From: a virus
Length of the DNA stretch: 22,091 nucleotides
Strand: one strand, 5' to 3'
IMG/VR virus record: IMGVR_UViG_3300025282_004174
Span: 1-22,091 of that record
Part shown: piece by piece, positions 1 to 9,275 of the stretch
Layout: every line of letters starts with the position of its first letter
Numbering within the stretch: position 1 is the stretch's first letter
Made by a program: the position numbers and the translations under genes
The notes under the pieces: generated by a model
What the model was told of the DNA's origin: nothing
Databases searched by the model: none
Seen by the model: only the letters and a program-made list of their open reading frames with translations

Positions 1-29
1 TCTAATGCAATTTATATGCTATAACATTC

Positions 30-3000
30 CTATTGCAATAGAGTTGCTTCAAGGGTCTGAACTCCAGGGCGCTCCCTTCTTACACGGTCATTATACATAT
101 CTTGGGCTTCTTGAGTAAGAACACCTAATACTTCACCCCAGAATAGGAGTACAGAATCTAACTCAGGATTGAGGAGTCTCAAGTTCTCACGAGTTTGAGA
201 TACTTCAGCTTCCCAATTAGCTATAACACCTCTACCATCAGGTCTAAGTTCTTCACGTATGTTCTGGCGTTCAGCAGCCTCAGACCTGAGGAACCGCTCA
301 ATAATTGCCTGTTCATTCTCAGGTTGACGTCGTTGGACTATAGCTCTTATGTTCTTATATGGCCTTATAAATTCACGGCTGTCACCCCACCTTAGCACTT
401 GCATATCAGCCCAGTCAGCTTGGATACGGCTAAGCAGACGAGGTCCAAATTCAGGACCCATAAGTTCAAACATCATATCTATATGAGCAAAGTAACCGTC
501 AAAGTCCCTTTCCATAGTTCCAGTATCAGGGTTGAATTTGAGCCGTGGTTCAAGGTTATAGTATTCCCATAAGATCTCTTGTCCAGCAGACCAAGTCGGC
601 ATAGGTATGTTATGTTCCATATAGAACTGCTCACGCTCGAATCGGGTTTTTGGCACACCCTCAAACCTAGGCAAGTCACCTATACCTTTGACGCTGTCTA
701 TAGCAAAGGATAGAACATCATTTATTTCTGATATGGCATCACGAGAAGTAATTACCCCAGCACGCCAATCTAACTCTATTGCTTCAATAGGACGGTGAGA
801 CTGATATTCGGCTCCAGATATAGCATCAGTGTCTACGAACCCATTACGACGAGCCCCCTCAAATATATCCTCAATCTGGTTGTGATACTCAATAGTCTTA
901 GACTGGATATCACCAAGGAGTGATGGCATTAGAGGTGCAGTTTGCTGTTGAAGATGGTTCATATGCTTCTCGAGGAATTCTCTCACAACAAACCTGTCCA
1001 TCGGATCTAAAGCTACAACATCATTTAGTCTACGTCCTGTAGCAGCGAAAGTAGAAGATATTTCTATCTGCTGCTCGGGGCTAATTCCAGTGTAGACAAA
1101 GTAAGCTTGACGTAAAGCTTCAAGAGCTTCAATCTTCTCTCTACCTCTAACTCTGAATAGCCCAAATTGTGAGTCTAGCCCAGCCGATATAATGGCTACG
1201 TGACGAGCAGTCTTATTCCATGCAGATTGCTCAGTAGCAGTTAGGGCTATACCATCTTTACGTTTCTGCCAAATTTGAACACCATCATGTCCACCAAACT
1301 CAGTCTCGGACAGTAGGTTAGCAATTTTGAAGTCACGGAATCTATCTGGGAATATTATATTATTTAGTGCAGCAGTAAATCCTGCATCAGGGAACTTTGC
1401 CGTAATAGCACCTAAGGCAGTTTGAGCAGTTGGAGGTAATACCTCACCTAGCTGTGGTCGATGACTAGTAGATGCAGCACCAAACATAGTGATTGGTAGT
1501 TGCACGTGAATCCCAGGCCAGAACCCTAGCCTACTTATGTAGTCAAGGAATTCTGTTCCAAATCCAAATTGGTCAGCATACTCTGGGTAGTCAGCCTTAT
1601 AAAGTCTCCTAAGGCCACCCATCCATACTGTGCCTCTAAGAGGGTTGATCTCTAAGTTTGTTCCTGGTATGTGAGTATAGCCACCATCACTATCTCTTGT
1701 GTATCGACCCCAAGCTTGTAAAGGTCCTGGTCGTGATAGCATGTTACGCATAATCCAAGGCCATCGTTGGGCTTCATAATTGAAGTACGGGAAGATGGAT
1801 TGAGCACTAGCGTTGAGTGCTGTATCATTATTGTAGGTAGGGTAGTCAAGTGTCCTACGTTCCTTGGCGGCAAGAGCAGCCCGCTCACGGATATCAGTCC
1901 ATTCTGGGTTAGGTATATCTCTCCTCATAAGAATTTTGTCCACACTATCCTGCGGGAGTTGGATTTGATTACCATCCCAAAGTATCCAGACTCTACCCTC
2001 AGCATCTCCACCTGTTCTGGATTTCAAGGTGCCACCATAGGGCCCACCGTAGTGCCTAATACTGTCAAAATCACCAGACTGTAATATCTCTTTTAGCACA
2101 TTACCAACGGACTGACCAGTCGAGGGGCCACCTAAATTATACGTCCACGAACGGTCTATGAGGTGTGATAATACCCGTAAGTTTGGGTAAACATTGATAT
2201 TACGGACCGACTTGACCTGGTCGGTTTCAGGATGGAAATCTTTGTAATTAGGATCTTCATATACTTTTTCAAGCTCGATCCTCATGGAGCGGATATCTTG
2301 CTCTCGTGCTGACCTAGTAGTATCATCCAGATGACTGAAGTCAAGTTTGCTAGTCCACTCATCATATCCTGCCATGAACTGGTTATGCTGAAGCCTAGAC
2401 TCAGCAGATTTGACTGGGTCAAGGAAGGTCTTCTTCACATTATAGACGGGTATAAATGCTTCTTTCTTGAGACCGTCAGCAAATTCCTCACTCTCAGAAA
2501 TGTAGTCAAAGTTTTCTACCCTGGTGGTAGAACCATCAGCGTTGGAGATTGGTTGACCAATACCCCGTATTTGCTCGTAGTCTACTTCGAGGACCCATTC
2601 CTCTTTATTACGTCCTCGCTCAAAGAATTCTCTGGTACCCACCAATGGAGCGCCGGCTTCAGCCATACCAACATCTAAATCTCCAACTGATCGACCTATA
2701 AATCCTATACTCTTTACATCTTCAGGCGATTCATCCATAGCCTTACGGCCTATGCGAACAAGATCGTTGTCGGTAAGAGCCTGTACAATACCAGTGTCTG
2801 CGGGAGGAAGACCAGTTACTAGACCTATAACGCCAGCAGATTCCTGACCCTTGGTGTGGAGTTCTATAAGTAATGCTCCTCCACTACTCCAGTCCTCACC
2901 TTCATAGGATGGTCCAGTCTGCATGGTACCTCGGAGATTGTAAGTCCTACCATGGTACCTTACATCCATGTCCAATTCAAATGCAGGTACTTGAACGGCA

Positions 3001-6000
3001 GAAGTTTCCTTGGTAAAGGATTCATTATGAAGCCTTACTGCTTCAACTTCATGCTTCATCTTAGGAGTAGCTTTGACTACTCTCTGGATACTATTACTTG
3101 TTACGTCCTGCTGTGTAATAAAGACGGGTCCAGGCGTGAGGTCAGCACCTTCATTTAGAATCTCCGCCCAGACTTCAGCATTAGCTCTCGACTGTGCCTC
3201 AATCCCACCCTCTATGGCTTCTTCACCTACGAAGAGTTGTAGGCCACCAAACTCTGAGGTCTCAGGGATAGGCTTAGTATCATACCTGGAGGTATGAAAT
3301 TCGGACTTGAGACCTATAGACTTGAAGTCATCGAACACCTCATCCATATTCATTTCAGTAGATATAGCACCTTCATCCAAAGCGGAAGAGGCTTCGAAGG
3401 TAACACCTGTTTGTACCGGGTCGGCGTTGACAGCACGAACCTCTGAACTACCTATAGCATGGTCAGCTTTGTATGGATTCTGGACATTGAGGCGAGCCGT
3501 CTTTACCTGTGGTCTGGCATCAACTGTTTGGTCAAAATCAACCTCTACGTGGATAGGACCATGGGGAACATCCTGCTCAAAATGTACGTCCCTAATAGAT
3601 ATATTTGCCACTTCATCAGGAATATCCTCTGATTCGGGTACACTGTTCCAATCTATCCTTCTAAGATACTTTTCAAGTGTGGTTATAGAACGTTCCCCAG
3701 GAAGTACATCTGCCTGATGAGTCATAAAGGGAAGATCTACTGGAACGCTAGTGTCCTGGCGGATATCTGATTTACCAGTAACCCAGTATAGATCTTCAAC
3801 CTCTGACCTGGATAACCTAATCTTTTCTGGTGCTCCCGGTGCAGTACGTGAATGCTCTATAGCGTCAGCCACCTTTGTCAAGTCGATGTTGAGGTCATCA
3901 GCTATCACCTGAGAATCAGCCGGACTCTCTGAAATTAGGTTACCTCTAGCGGTCCACTTATGAGACATGTCCCCAACGTATTTCCCAGCTACGGCCGGGT
4001 TCTCAGCTACATAGATGCCGGCGCCCATAAAATTGAAATTACTACTAGAATCTGGTAAGAACTCTTCAAAATTTCTATAGGTACCATGGTATACAATAAC
4101 TGGTCTACCTTCATCTGAAAGAGCACGAGTACCTGAGACTTGAGTGCGTCGACCAGGCTTTATCAACTCCATACCAGTGGAGATTCCATCCTCATCAAAG
4201 GTGTTACGGAAGATGGCAATATTTAGACCACTAGCTTCTATATCCTTGATTACTTGAGCCTCTACTCCTTCGGGTCCAATAGCTACAGCTTGGCCATCTG
4301 CCCGTACACCAGAGCCTGGGGCAGTTTCCTGGCTATCAAGGATTCTTTCCAACCTACGCATTTCACTAGGACTACCCTGGTCGAAGATGACTTCAGGTGT
4401 ATCTCTGGGGAATCCTAAGGATTCGGCAAAATCACCAGAATCCTGGATTACTTCTTCTGCCGAGCGGACTCCTTCATCAGTTCCTGGTACTGCTATATCT
4501 TGAGCGTTTATTTCTATAGCAGATATTTGACTGGGCTGAAGTGTTGTATTGTTACTACGGATTTTGAACTCTGGAGCAAAAGACCTTGATGCGTCTGGGC
4601 CAGTTACTTCACCAGAGTAGTGAATCCTTATTACATCACTGGTAGAGTATACATCTTGACCCGAGGGTTCTAGGCTAGATCCAGGAGTAAGTCCATCCCT
4701 GAGGATATTTTTGATATTACCTTCACTAGTACCATGTACAAATCCTGGTGGTATATCATCAGGACTAGTGATTGGGTTATCCCACTGTGGGTCCATATCC
4801 TTGTTGGGGATACGGGTTATCTTAGGCTCCCAATATCCATCAGTGATATCAGTACGTCTTATATTGTTAGCAACTTGCCTAATAACCCTACTATATATTT
4901 CATGGTCCTCAGGCGTTACTTTTGATTTCCAAAGAGAATCGTAGAGACTATTCCTAACCCCTTCAACGGCCTGCATTAGAGGTTCATGATAACCTGAACC
5001 AGGCTGGAATGATAGAGATGATAACAAGTCATCATAGACTTTACCAACACTACCTTGGTTGAACCCGAAGTCCTCAGCCTTAGCCTTACGTTTTTCAGCC
5101 TGCCTCTCAGCAGTAGCCATATGCTCAGCTATAAACTCTTCTTTAGTCTTTAGAGTCAGTGATTGTTTATCCAAAATATTGGATACCATGTCTGAAGAGA
5201 TTGTATCTCTACCTGCATACATGAAGGCTATGTCACTAGAAGTAAGTTCCGTAGAGATAGGCTCACGGATACCTTTTTCTGGTTTGATACCACCTTCTTC
5301 AAGGAAAAGTGCGTCATCAATATCTGACATATCCGCCTTTATCCTGTAATGTTGGGCCCAGTAATCATTCCAAGCTTGCTCTACTTTGAGGTTAGCTGAC
5401 TCAAGAGACTCAGTTCTCCTAATAAATACTAACTCATGTCGCCTTGCTTCCATAACCCTAGGACCATCAGCAGCTATCAGATTACGCATATCCTGCTCAA
5501 CAAAGTCTAACCTGCGTAACATAAGATTAGCTCTACTTGGTGTTATACCAGGTACTCCAACCCGTAACTTAGCTACTATATCTTCTCTCAAGTCTATAAT
5601 AGCTGCCTCAAGGCTATTGGACATCTTTTCTATGACATCCTTAGAGTTTGAATGTAGACCTGATCTAACTGTACTACTCTTGATCTGGTGGCCTCGGACA
5701 GCTGCAGCTTGTGATACATTACTCATCTTAGTACGGACTGTTTCCAAAATAAGATCTACTTGACCCAGCATAGCCATAGCGGACTTTACATCTGTAGGAG
5801 TGAAAGTCTTTATTTGACGGACTAGTTCATCAGTAATCTGATCTGCCCACCAAGCTTGGTAGATATGATTAGACTCGAGTAACATAGCAGCAAACTGAGG
5901 CATCATTTCATCAAGATTTCCAGAATGAAGTTTACCATTACGCACTAATTCCATAATAGAATTCTTGAAAGGTTCATCCATCCAAGGATGTTCGTTGAGT

Positions 6001-9000
6001 GCCTTATCAATATTATGGCTTAGTTTGAGATCCAGTAAAGCAGCTATTGGTCCTTCTATGGCTTCCACCATATCCGGCCCTCGCTGTCCCACACCTGTAA
6101 TATGACCTTTGACAATATCGGTTAGATCTTTACCAACTCTTTGCTCAAGTATTTCCCAATCAACATGACCAAATCCAGCAGCTACATCGCCTGCTATAGC
6201 ACCTCGTAGTTGACGATTCATCTTTGGGCCAAGGATATCTAGCTGCCTGGCGAACTCATAGTAATCATACCTAATCATATCATGGGTAGCTATCCTAGAA
6301 GATACATCATTCAGCGAAGCTAATGACATCAACCCACGTGGGAGTTCACCTACTTTAGGTGCAATCTTATCTCCAAAGATTGGGAACTTAGCGGCGAAGT
6401 GGTCAAGGTCTTCAGTTATACCAGGAAATATACCACGCCTAACATTATCAGCTATAGGTATACCAAGATGAGATTCTTCTACGGATAGTGGAGCAGCAAT
6501 AGGACCTTGTCTCATAGTATGAAAAGTACTATCTAAATCAAATAAGAAGTCTGAAGAGTTAGTCAAGTCACCCTGTTGCAGCCATAGAGCATAAGCTGGT
6601 TCAGCTCTAATATGAGGTGGTGGCCGCATAGGATGACCCGCCATTATTAACCTAATCTTGGACTCAAGAACATTGAATGGTCCGTAGTTGAGGAAGTAAA
6701 GAACTGCCCTACTAAATGGGTATACTATAGCTTGATCCAACCACATAGCCCAAGTTAGTGGTGCACGTTGACCATACTTAGCTATCTCACGAGTTGTGCG
6801 AGATTGGTTGACCCCAAGATCTTCATAGTACCGCCAGGCATCAGAGTTGATATTCCTATTGAAAGTATCTCGAGTTTCCTGGAATACCCTCTTGAACATA
6901 TCGTCTGGATTCTCTAGAGATCGGAATGGAGCTAGAGCATCTCGTTTGATATTTCTAGCATACCTACCTATTATTCGACCAGCTTCCCTTTCACCAGCCG
7001 TATTACCTGCTTGGAGAATTCTAGCTATCTCTGCTCTAGCTTCCAATATAGAATATCTAGTACCAGATTTATGGATTGTACTTTGTAATATTTCATTGAT
7101 TTTAGTTACATTCTCAATAGTAATCTCCACTGTATTCTCGTCGAGGACAGTGAGTACCTGACCTATTTTCGTCTGGGGATCACGAGCAGGTACATACCTT
7201 ATATTTGATCTACCTTCCGTGGACTTCCTTAGCATAGGAGTAAATAATCTAGATATCTCCTCTGCATCCAACCAACGGTTTACAGACTCTCTTAGCATAT
7301 CGCCAAATAGAGCATAATCATCCATAGCTACATTGGACTTCTTAGCATCAACCATTGCTTGCCAAGAATACTCAGCTACAGCTCTTGTGGTGTCGCGGTC
7401 AATAGTGGGGGAGAACCACTTGACCAATGGTCCTGGAGGTAGAGACCCATCGGGTAATCCAGTAACTGATACTTTTTTGACTAGCTTACGTCCACGGTTA
7501 GCTACTGCAATAGCACGTCGTATTGCTACCTGGGATGGAGTTAGTGGTATTTTACCTATCGCTTTGAATGGAAGTATAAACGCAGCGTCTGTAACTTGGT
7601 TTACACGTCGCTCTGTGGCTAGAAGCCTACTTGATAACCAAGCTATATTAGAATCCCTAGTACGAACTAGACCAGTAGCAGGGTTTATTAGACCAGCTCT
7701 ACTGCTAGATCCTATCTTTGCAATTTGTCTACCATACATTTCAAACCCGAAGAACAATAATGGATCACCAGCAGTCTCAAGAAGTATCTTAGATCCAAAA
7801 CCTGCGTCCCAATCTTGGAAAGCCTGCCCATTAGCTTCCCAAAAATTATCGCCACGAGACCGAGCATGTAAGTAAGCTGATTGGAGTTCACCACGATATT
7901 TGAATTGTGAATACATCCCATAAGTAAACCCAGCCGCAGCACCTATTACACGACCATATTTCCCAAAGGCTGACCCTACTGTATAACCTTGTGTAGCGAA
8001 GGTTACAGGTGAAAGACCACTACGAACCTGAAGTGCAGCAGAAGGTTCACTAATACTATTAGCATACCATTCCATCATGGTAGCTGCTTGGTAGGCAGGC
8101 TGTAATATAGATAGTTTCATTGCCTCTTTCCAAGACAGAGCTGGTACAATAGCACTAGCTAAGTCTGCCTGGATAGCTGTAGACATGAGGCGCTGCTCTT
8201 GAAATAGCCCCACAAGTTCAGTTAGATCTTCTCGAGAAGAATTTAGGCCATCAATAGTTTCTTTATCTACACCCTGAGTACCAAGGTATCTAGTGAAGTC
8301 ACTAATAGACATTCCCCTAGGTAACTCTAACTCTGGGATACCTCGAGTTTGCATCATGTCAGCAAGTTGCTTTGCTGAGTAGTTGCTGATAAATATAACT
8401 TGTGACTCAGCTGGTTTAGTTAGGTCTTCTAAAACGTCATCTATATCCTTATCACCTATATCAACTACTGAGAAGGTACGAGGCACATTGGCTGCTAGAC
8501 TAGAAAATGCAGAGTCGAGTTGTTCAAGGAGTTCTGGAGATATAAGAGACCTTATGTATTCAGCGTCTTCACCTGTACCTATCAGAGTATTTATAGCATC
8601 TTCTATATCATCATACTCACCATTTACCCAGCCAGTTTGCATAGTGATAAGAGTCTGCCACATGAAGTTAGCCCGAGCAACTTTTACCCGTTGGGCATTA
8701 GTAGCCTCAACACCAGCTAGGAAAGTTTCATCCTGGGCTAAGAGATCATCATTAGTTGGTACAGACTGTACTGGGAAATCAGCAGCACCACTAGTGAATA
8801 CGAAAGAGCTAAACTGCCTGTCTGCCATCGTACTACGGAAGTTGAACATATATTCTCTAAGGTTGTGGTCATCAATTGAAAGGTTCAAACTTTCGCGTTG
8901 GGCTTCCGTGTACCAAAATACTTCCATATCCTTGTACATTTCTGGTAAATTTGACTCAGCTTGGCGGACACTAGCTGTAAAGTTCTGTATGCCAGCTTCA

Positions 9001-9275
9001 GTTAGAGCTTCCAAGTTATCATCAGGAGCATGCCATCCTCCCCCTACTGCACGGGGAGAAATCTTTGGAATTCCTCTCCCTCTTACACCACCAGTTATAA
9101 GTGGCTCTGGGTGCAGAGGATTTGGGATCTGTCCAATAGATTGACTCCCTATTGGACCAGGTATAGTTTTAGGAATTAGCAGCTCAGAAGGAATAGAGGG
9201 TGGCTGATCTTCTTCACGACCCAACCTTAGACGCTTTGGAGCTAGCTTTTCTTCCAGAGGAGTCGGTTCAGCCAT
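30..9275 (-). CDS. Giant (3081 aa) minor head/ejection-type polyvalent protein with ADP-ribosyltransferase-like modules
   Basis: The ATG overlaps the portal stop (TAATG, one shared base) and has GGAGAA about ten bases upstream, so it is the last visible gene of the packaging operon. Two stretches resemble the N-terminal half of ART-type (HxY) folds. One is VHGTSEGN near residue 1513, followed by GLTPGS and DVYSTSD. The other is VIVYHGT near 1728, followed by GAGIYVAENPAVAGKY. Matching C-terminal-half motifs are LNVQNPY near 1933, IPVYNVKKTFLDP near 2278 and DFDSIRHYGG followed by RVWILWDGNQI near 2433. A glycine/alanine hydrophobic stretch lies near 444. No signal peptide is evident. The rest is long, mostly helical sequence I cannot assign. 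Minor head proteins next to portals (SPP1 gp7/Mu F type) are sometimes fused to ART domains, and giant polyvalent proteins are known to be injected. Ejection with the DNA is therefore an inference from position and domains. Catalytic activity is not shown, and no RNA polymerase or transglycosylase motif was recognised. Confidence 0.8.
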   Translation of the reverse strand: MAEPTPLEEKLAPKRLRLGREEDQPPSIPSELLIPKTIPGPIGSQSIGQIPNPLHPEPLITGGVRGRGIPKISPRAVGGGWHAPDDNLEALTEAGIQNFTASVRQAESNLPEMYKDMEVFWYTEAQRESLNLSIDDHNLREYMFNFRSTMADRQFSSFVFTSGAADFPVQSVPTNDDLLAQDETFLAGVEATNAQRVKVARANFMWQTLITMQTGWVNGEYDDIEDAINTLIGTGEDAEYIRSLISPELLEQLDSAFSSLAANVPRTFSVVDIGDKDIDDVLEDLTKPAESQVIFISNYSAKQLADMMQTRGIPELELPRGMSISDFTRYLGTQGVDKETIDGLNSSREDLTELVGLFQEQRLMSTAIQADLASAIVPALSWKEAMKLSILQPAYQAATMMEWYANSISEPSAALQVRSGLSPVTFATQGYTVGSAFGKYGRVIGAAAGFTYGMYSQFKYRGELQSAYLHARSRGDNFWEANGQAFQDWDAGFGSKILLETAGDPLLFFGFEMYGRQIAKIGSSSRAGLINPATGLVRTRDSNIAWLSSRLLATERRVNQVTDAAFILPFKAIGKIPLTPSQVAIRRAIAVANRGRKLVKKVSVTGLPDGSLPPGPLVKWFSPTIDRDTTRAVAEYSWQAMVDAKKSNVAMDDYALFGDMLRESVNRWLDAEEISRLFTPMLRKSTEGRSNIRYVPARDPQTKIGQVLTVLDENTVEITIENVTKINEILQSTIHKSGTRYSILEARAEIARILQAGNTAGEREAGRIIGRYARNIKRDALAPFRSLENPDDMFKRVFQETRDTFNRNINSDAWRYYEDLGVNQSRTTREIAKYGQRAPLTWAMWLDQAIVYPFSRAVLYFLNYGPFNVLESKIRLIMAGHPMRPPPHIRAEPAYALWLQQGDLTNSSDFLFDLDSTFHTMRQGPIAAPLSVEESHLGIPIADNVRRGIFPGITEDLDHFAAKFPIFGDKIAPKVGELPRGLMSLASLNDVSSRIATHDMIRYDYYEFARQLDILGPKMNRQLRGAIAGDVAAGFGHVDWEILEQRVGKDLTDIVKGHITGVGQRGPDMVEAIEGPIAALLDLKLSHNIDKALNEHPWMDEPFKNSIMELVRNGKLHSGNLDEMMPQFAAMLLESNHIYQAWWADQITDELVRQIKTFTPTDVKSAMAMLGQVDLILETVRTKMSNVSQAAAVRGHQIKSSTVRSGLHSNSKDVIEKMSNSLEAAIIDLREDIVAKLRVGVPGITPSRANLMLRRLDFVEQDMRNLIAADGPRVMEARRHELVFIRRTESLESANLKVEQAWNDYWAQHYRIKADMSDIDDALFLEEGGIKPEKGIREPISTELTSSDIAFMYAGRDTISSDMVSNILDKQSLTLKTKEEFIAEHMATAERQAEKRKAKAEDFGFNQGSVGKVYDDLLSSLSFQPGSGYHEPLMQAVEGVRNSLYDSLWKSKVTPEDHEIYSRVIRQVANNIRRTDITDGYWEPKITRIPNKDMDPQWDNPITSPDDIPPGFVHGTSEGNIKNILRDGLTPGSSLEPSGQDVYSTSDVIRIHYSGEVTGPDASRSFAPEFKIRSNNTTLQPSQISAIEINAQDIAVPGTDEGVRSAEEVIQDSGDFAESLGFPRDTPEVIFDQGSPSEMRRLERILDSQETAPGSGVRADGQAVAIGPEGVEAQVIKDIEASGLNIAIFRNTFDEDGISTGMELIKPGRRTQVSGTRALSDEGRPVIVYHGTYRNFEEFLPDSSSNFNFMGAGIYVAENPAVAGKYVGDMSHKWTARGNLISESPADSQVIADDLNIDLTKVADAIEHSRTAPGAPEKIRLSRSEVEDLYWVTGKSDIRQDTSVPVDLPFMTHQADVLPGERSITTLEKYLRRIDWNSVPESEDIPDEVANISIRDVHFEQDVPHGPIHVEVDFDQTVDARPQVKTARLNVQNPYKADHAIGSSEVRAVNADPVQTGVTFEASSALDEGAISTEMNMDEVFDDFKSIGLKSEFHTSRYDTKPIPETSEFGGLQLFVGEEAIEGGIEAQSRANAEVWAEILNEGADLTPGPVFITQQDVTSNSIQRVVKATPKMKHEVEAVRLHNESFTKETSAVQVPAFELDMDVRYHGRTYNLRGTMQTGPSYEGEDWSSGGALLIELHTKGQESAGVIGLVTGLPPADTGIVQALTDNDLVRIGRKAMDESPEDVKSIGFIGRSVGDLDVGMAEAGAPLVGTREFFERGRNKEEWVLEVDYEQIRGIGQPISNADGSTTRVENFDYISESEEFADGLKKEAFIPVYNVKKTFLDPVKSAESRLQHNQFMAGYDEWTSKLDFSHLDDTTRSAREQDIRSMRIELEKVYEDPNYKDFHPETDQVKSVRNINVYPNLRVLSHLIDRSWTYNLGGPSTGQSVGNVLKEILQSGDFDSIRHYGGPYGGTLKSRTGGDAEGRVWILWDGNQIQLPQDSVDKILMRRDIPNPEWTDIRERAALAAKERRTLDYPTYNNDTALNASAQSIFPYFNYEAQRWPWIMRNMLSRPGPLQAWGRYTRDSDGGYTHIPGTNLEINPLRGTVWMGGLRRLYKADYPEYADQFGFGTEFLDYISRLGFWPGIHVQLPITMFGAASTSHRPQLGEVLPPTAQTALGAITAKFPDAGFTAALNNIIFPDRFRDFKIANLLSETEFGGHDGVQIWQKRKDGIALTATEQSAWNKTARHVAIISAGLDSQFGLFRVRGREKIEALEALRQAYFVYTGISPEQQIEISSTFAATGRRLNDVVALDPMDRFVVREFLEKHMNHLQQQTAPLMPSLLGDIQSKTIEYHNQIEDIFEGARRNGFVDTDAISGAEYQSHRPIEAIELDWRAGVITSRDAISEINDVLSFAIDSVKGIGDLPRFEGVPKTRFEREQFYMEHNIPMPTWSAGQEILWEYYNLEPRLKFNPDTGTMERDFDGYFAHIDMMFELMGPEFGPRLLSRIQADWADMQVLRWGDSREFIRPYKNIRAIVQRRQPENEQAIIERFLRSEAAERQNIREELRPDGRGVIANWEAEVSQTRENLRLLNPELDSVLLFWGEVLGVLTQEAQDMYNDRVRRERPGVQTLEATLLQ

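Noticed and set aside
1-29. Possible further leftward gene after the giant gene
   Set aside because: Only 29 bases remain before the window edge and the frame ATG-TTA-TAG closes at once.
8383-9144. 253-codon plus-strand open frame opposite the giant gene, and others such as 7333-7875 and 3307-3717
   Set aside because: They lie antisense to a continuous 3081-codon gene, lack ribosome sites, and encode Ser/Leu/Arg-rich sequence typical of reverse-complement shadows.
30-9275. N4-type virion RNA polymerase as identity of the giant protein
   Set aside because: Size and delivery logic fit, but I could not find polymerase motifs by eye, while ART-type motifs are visible. A structure-based search would settle it.
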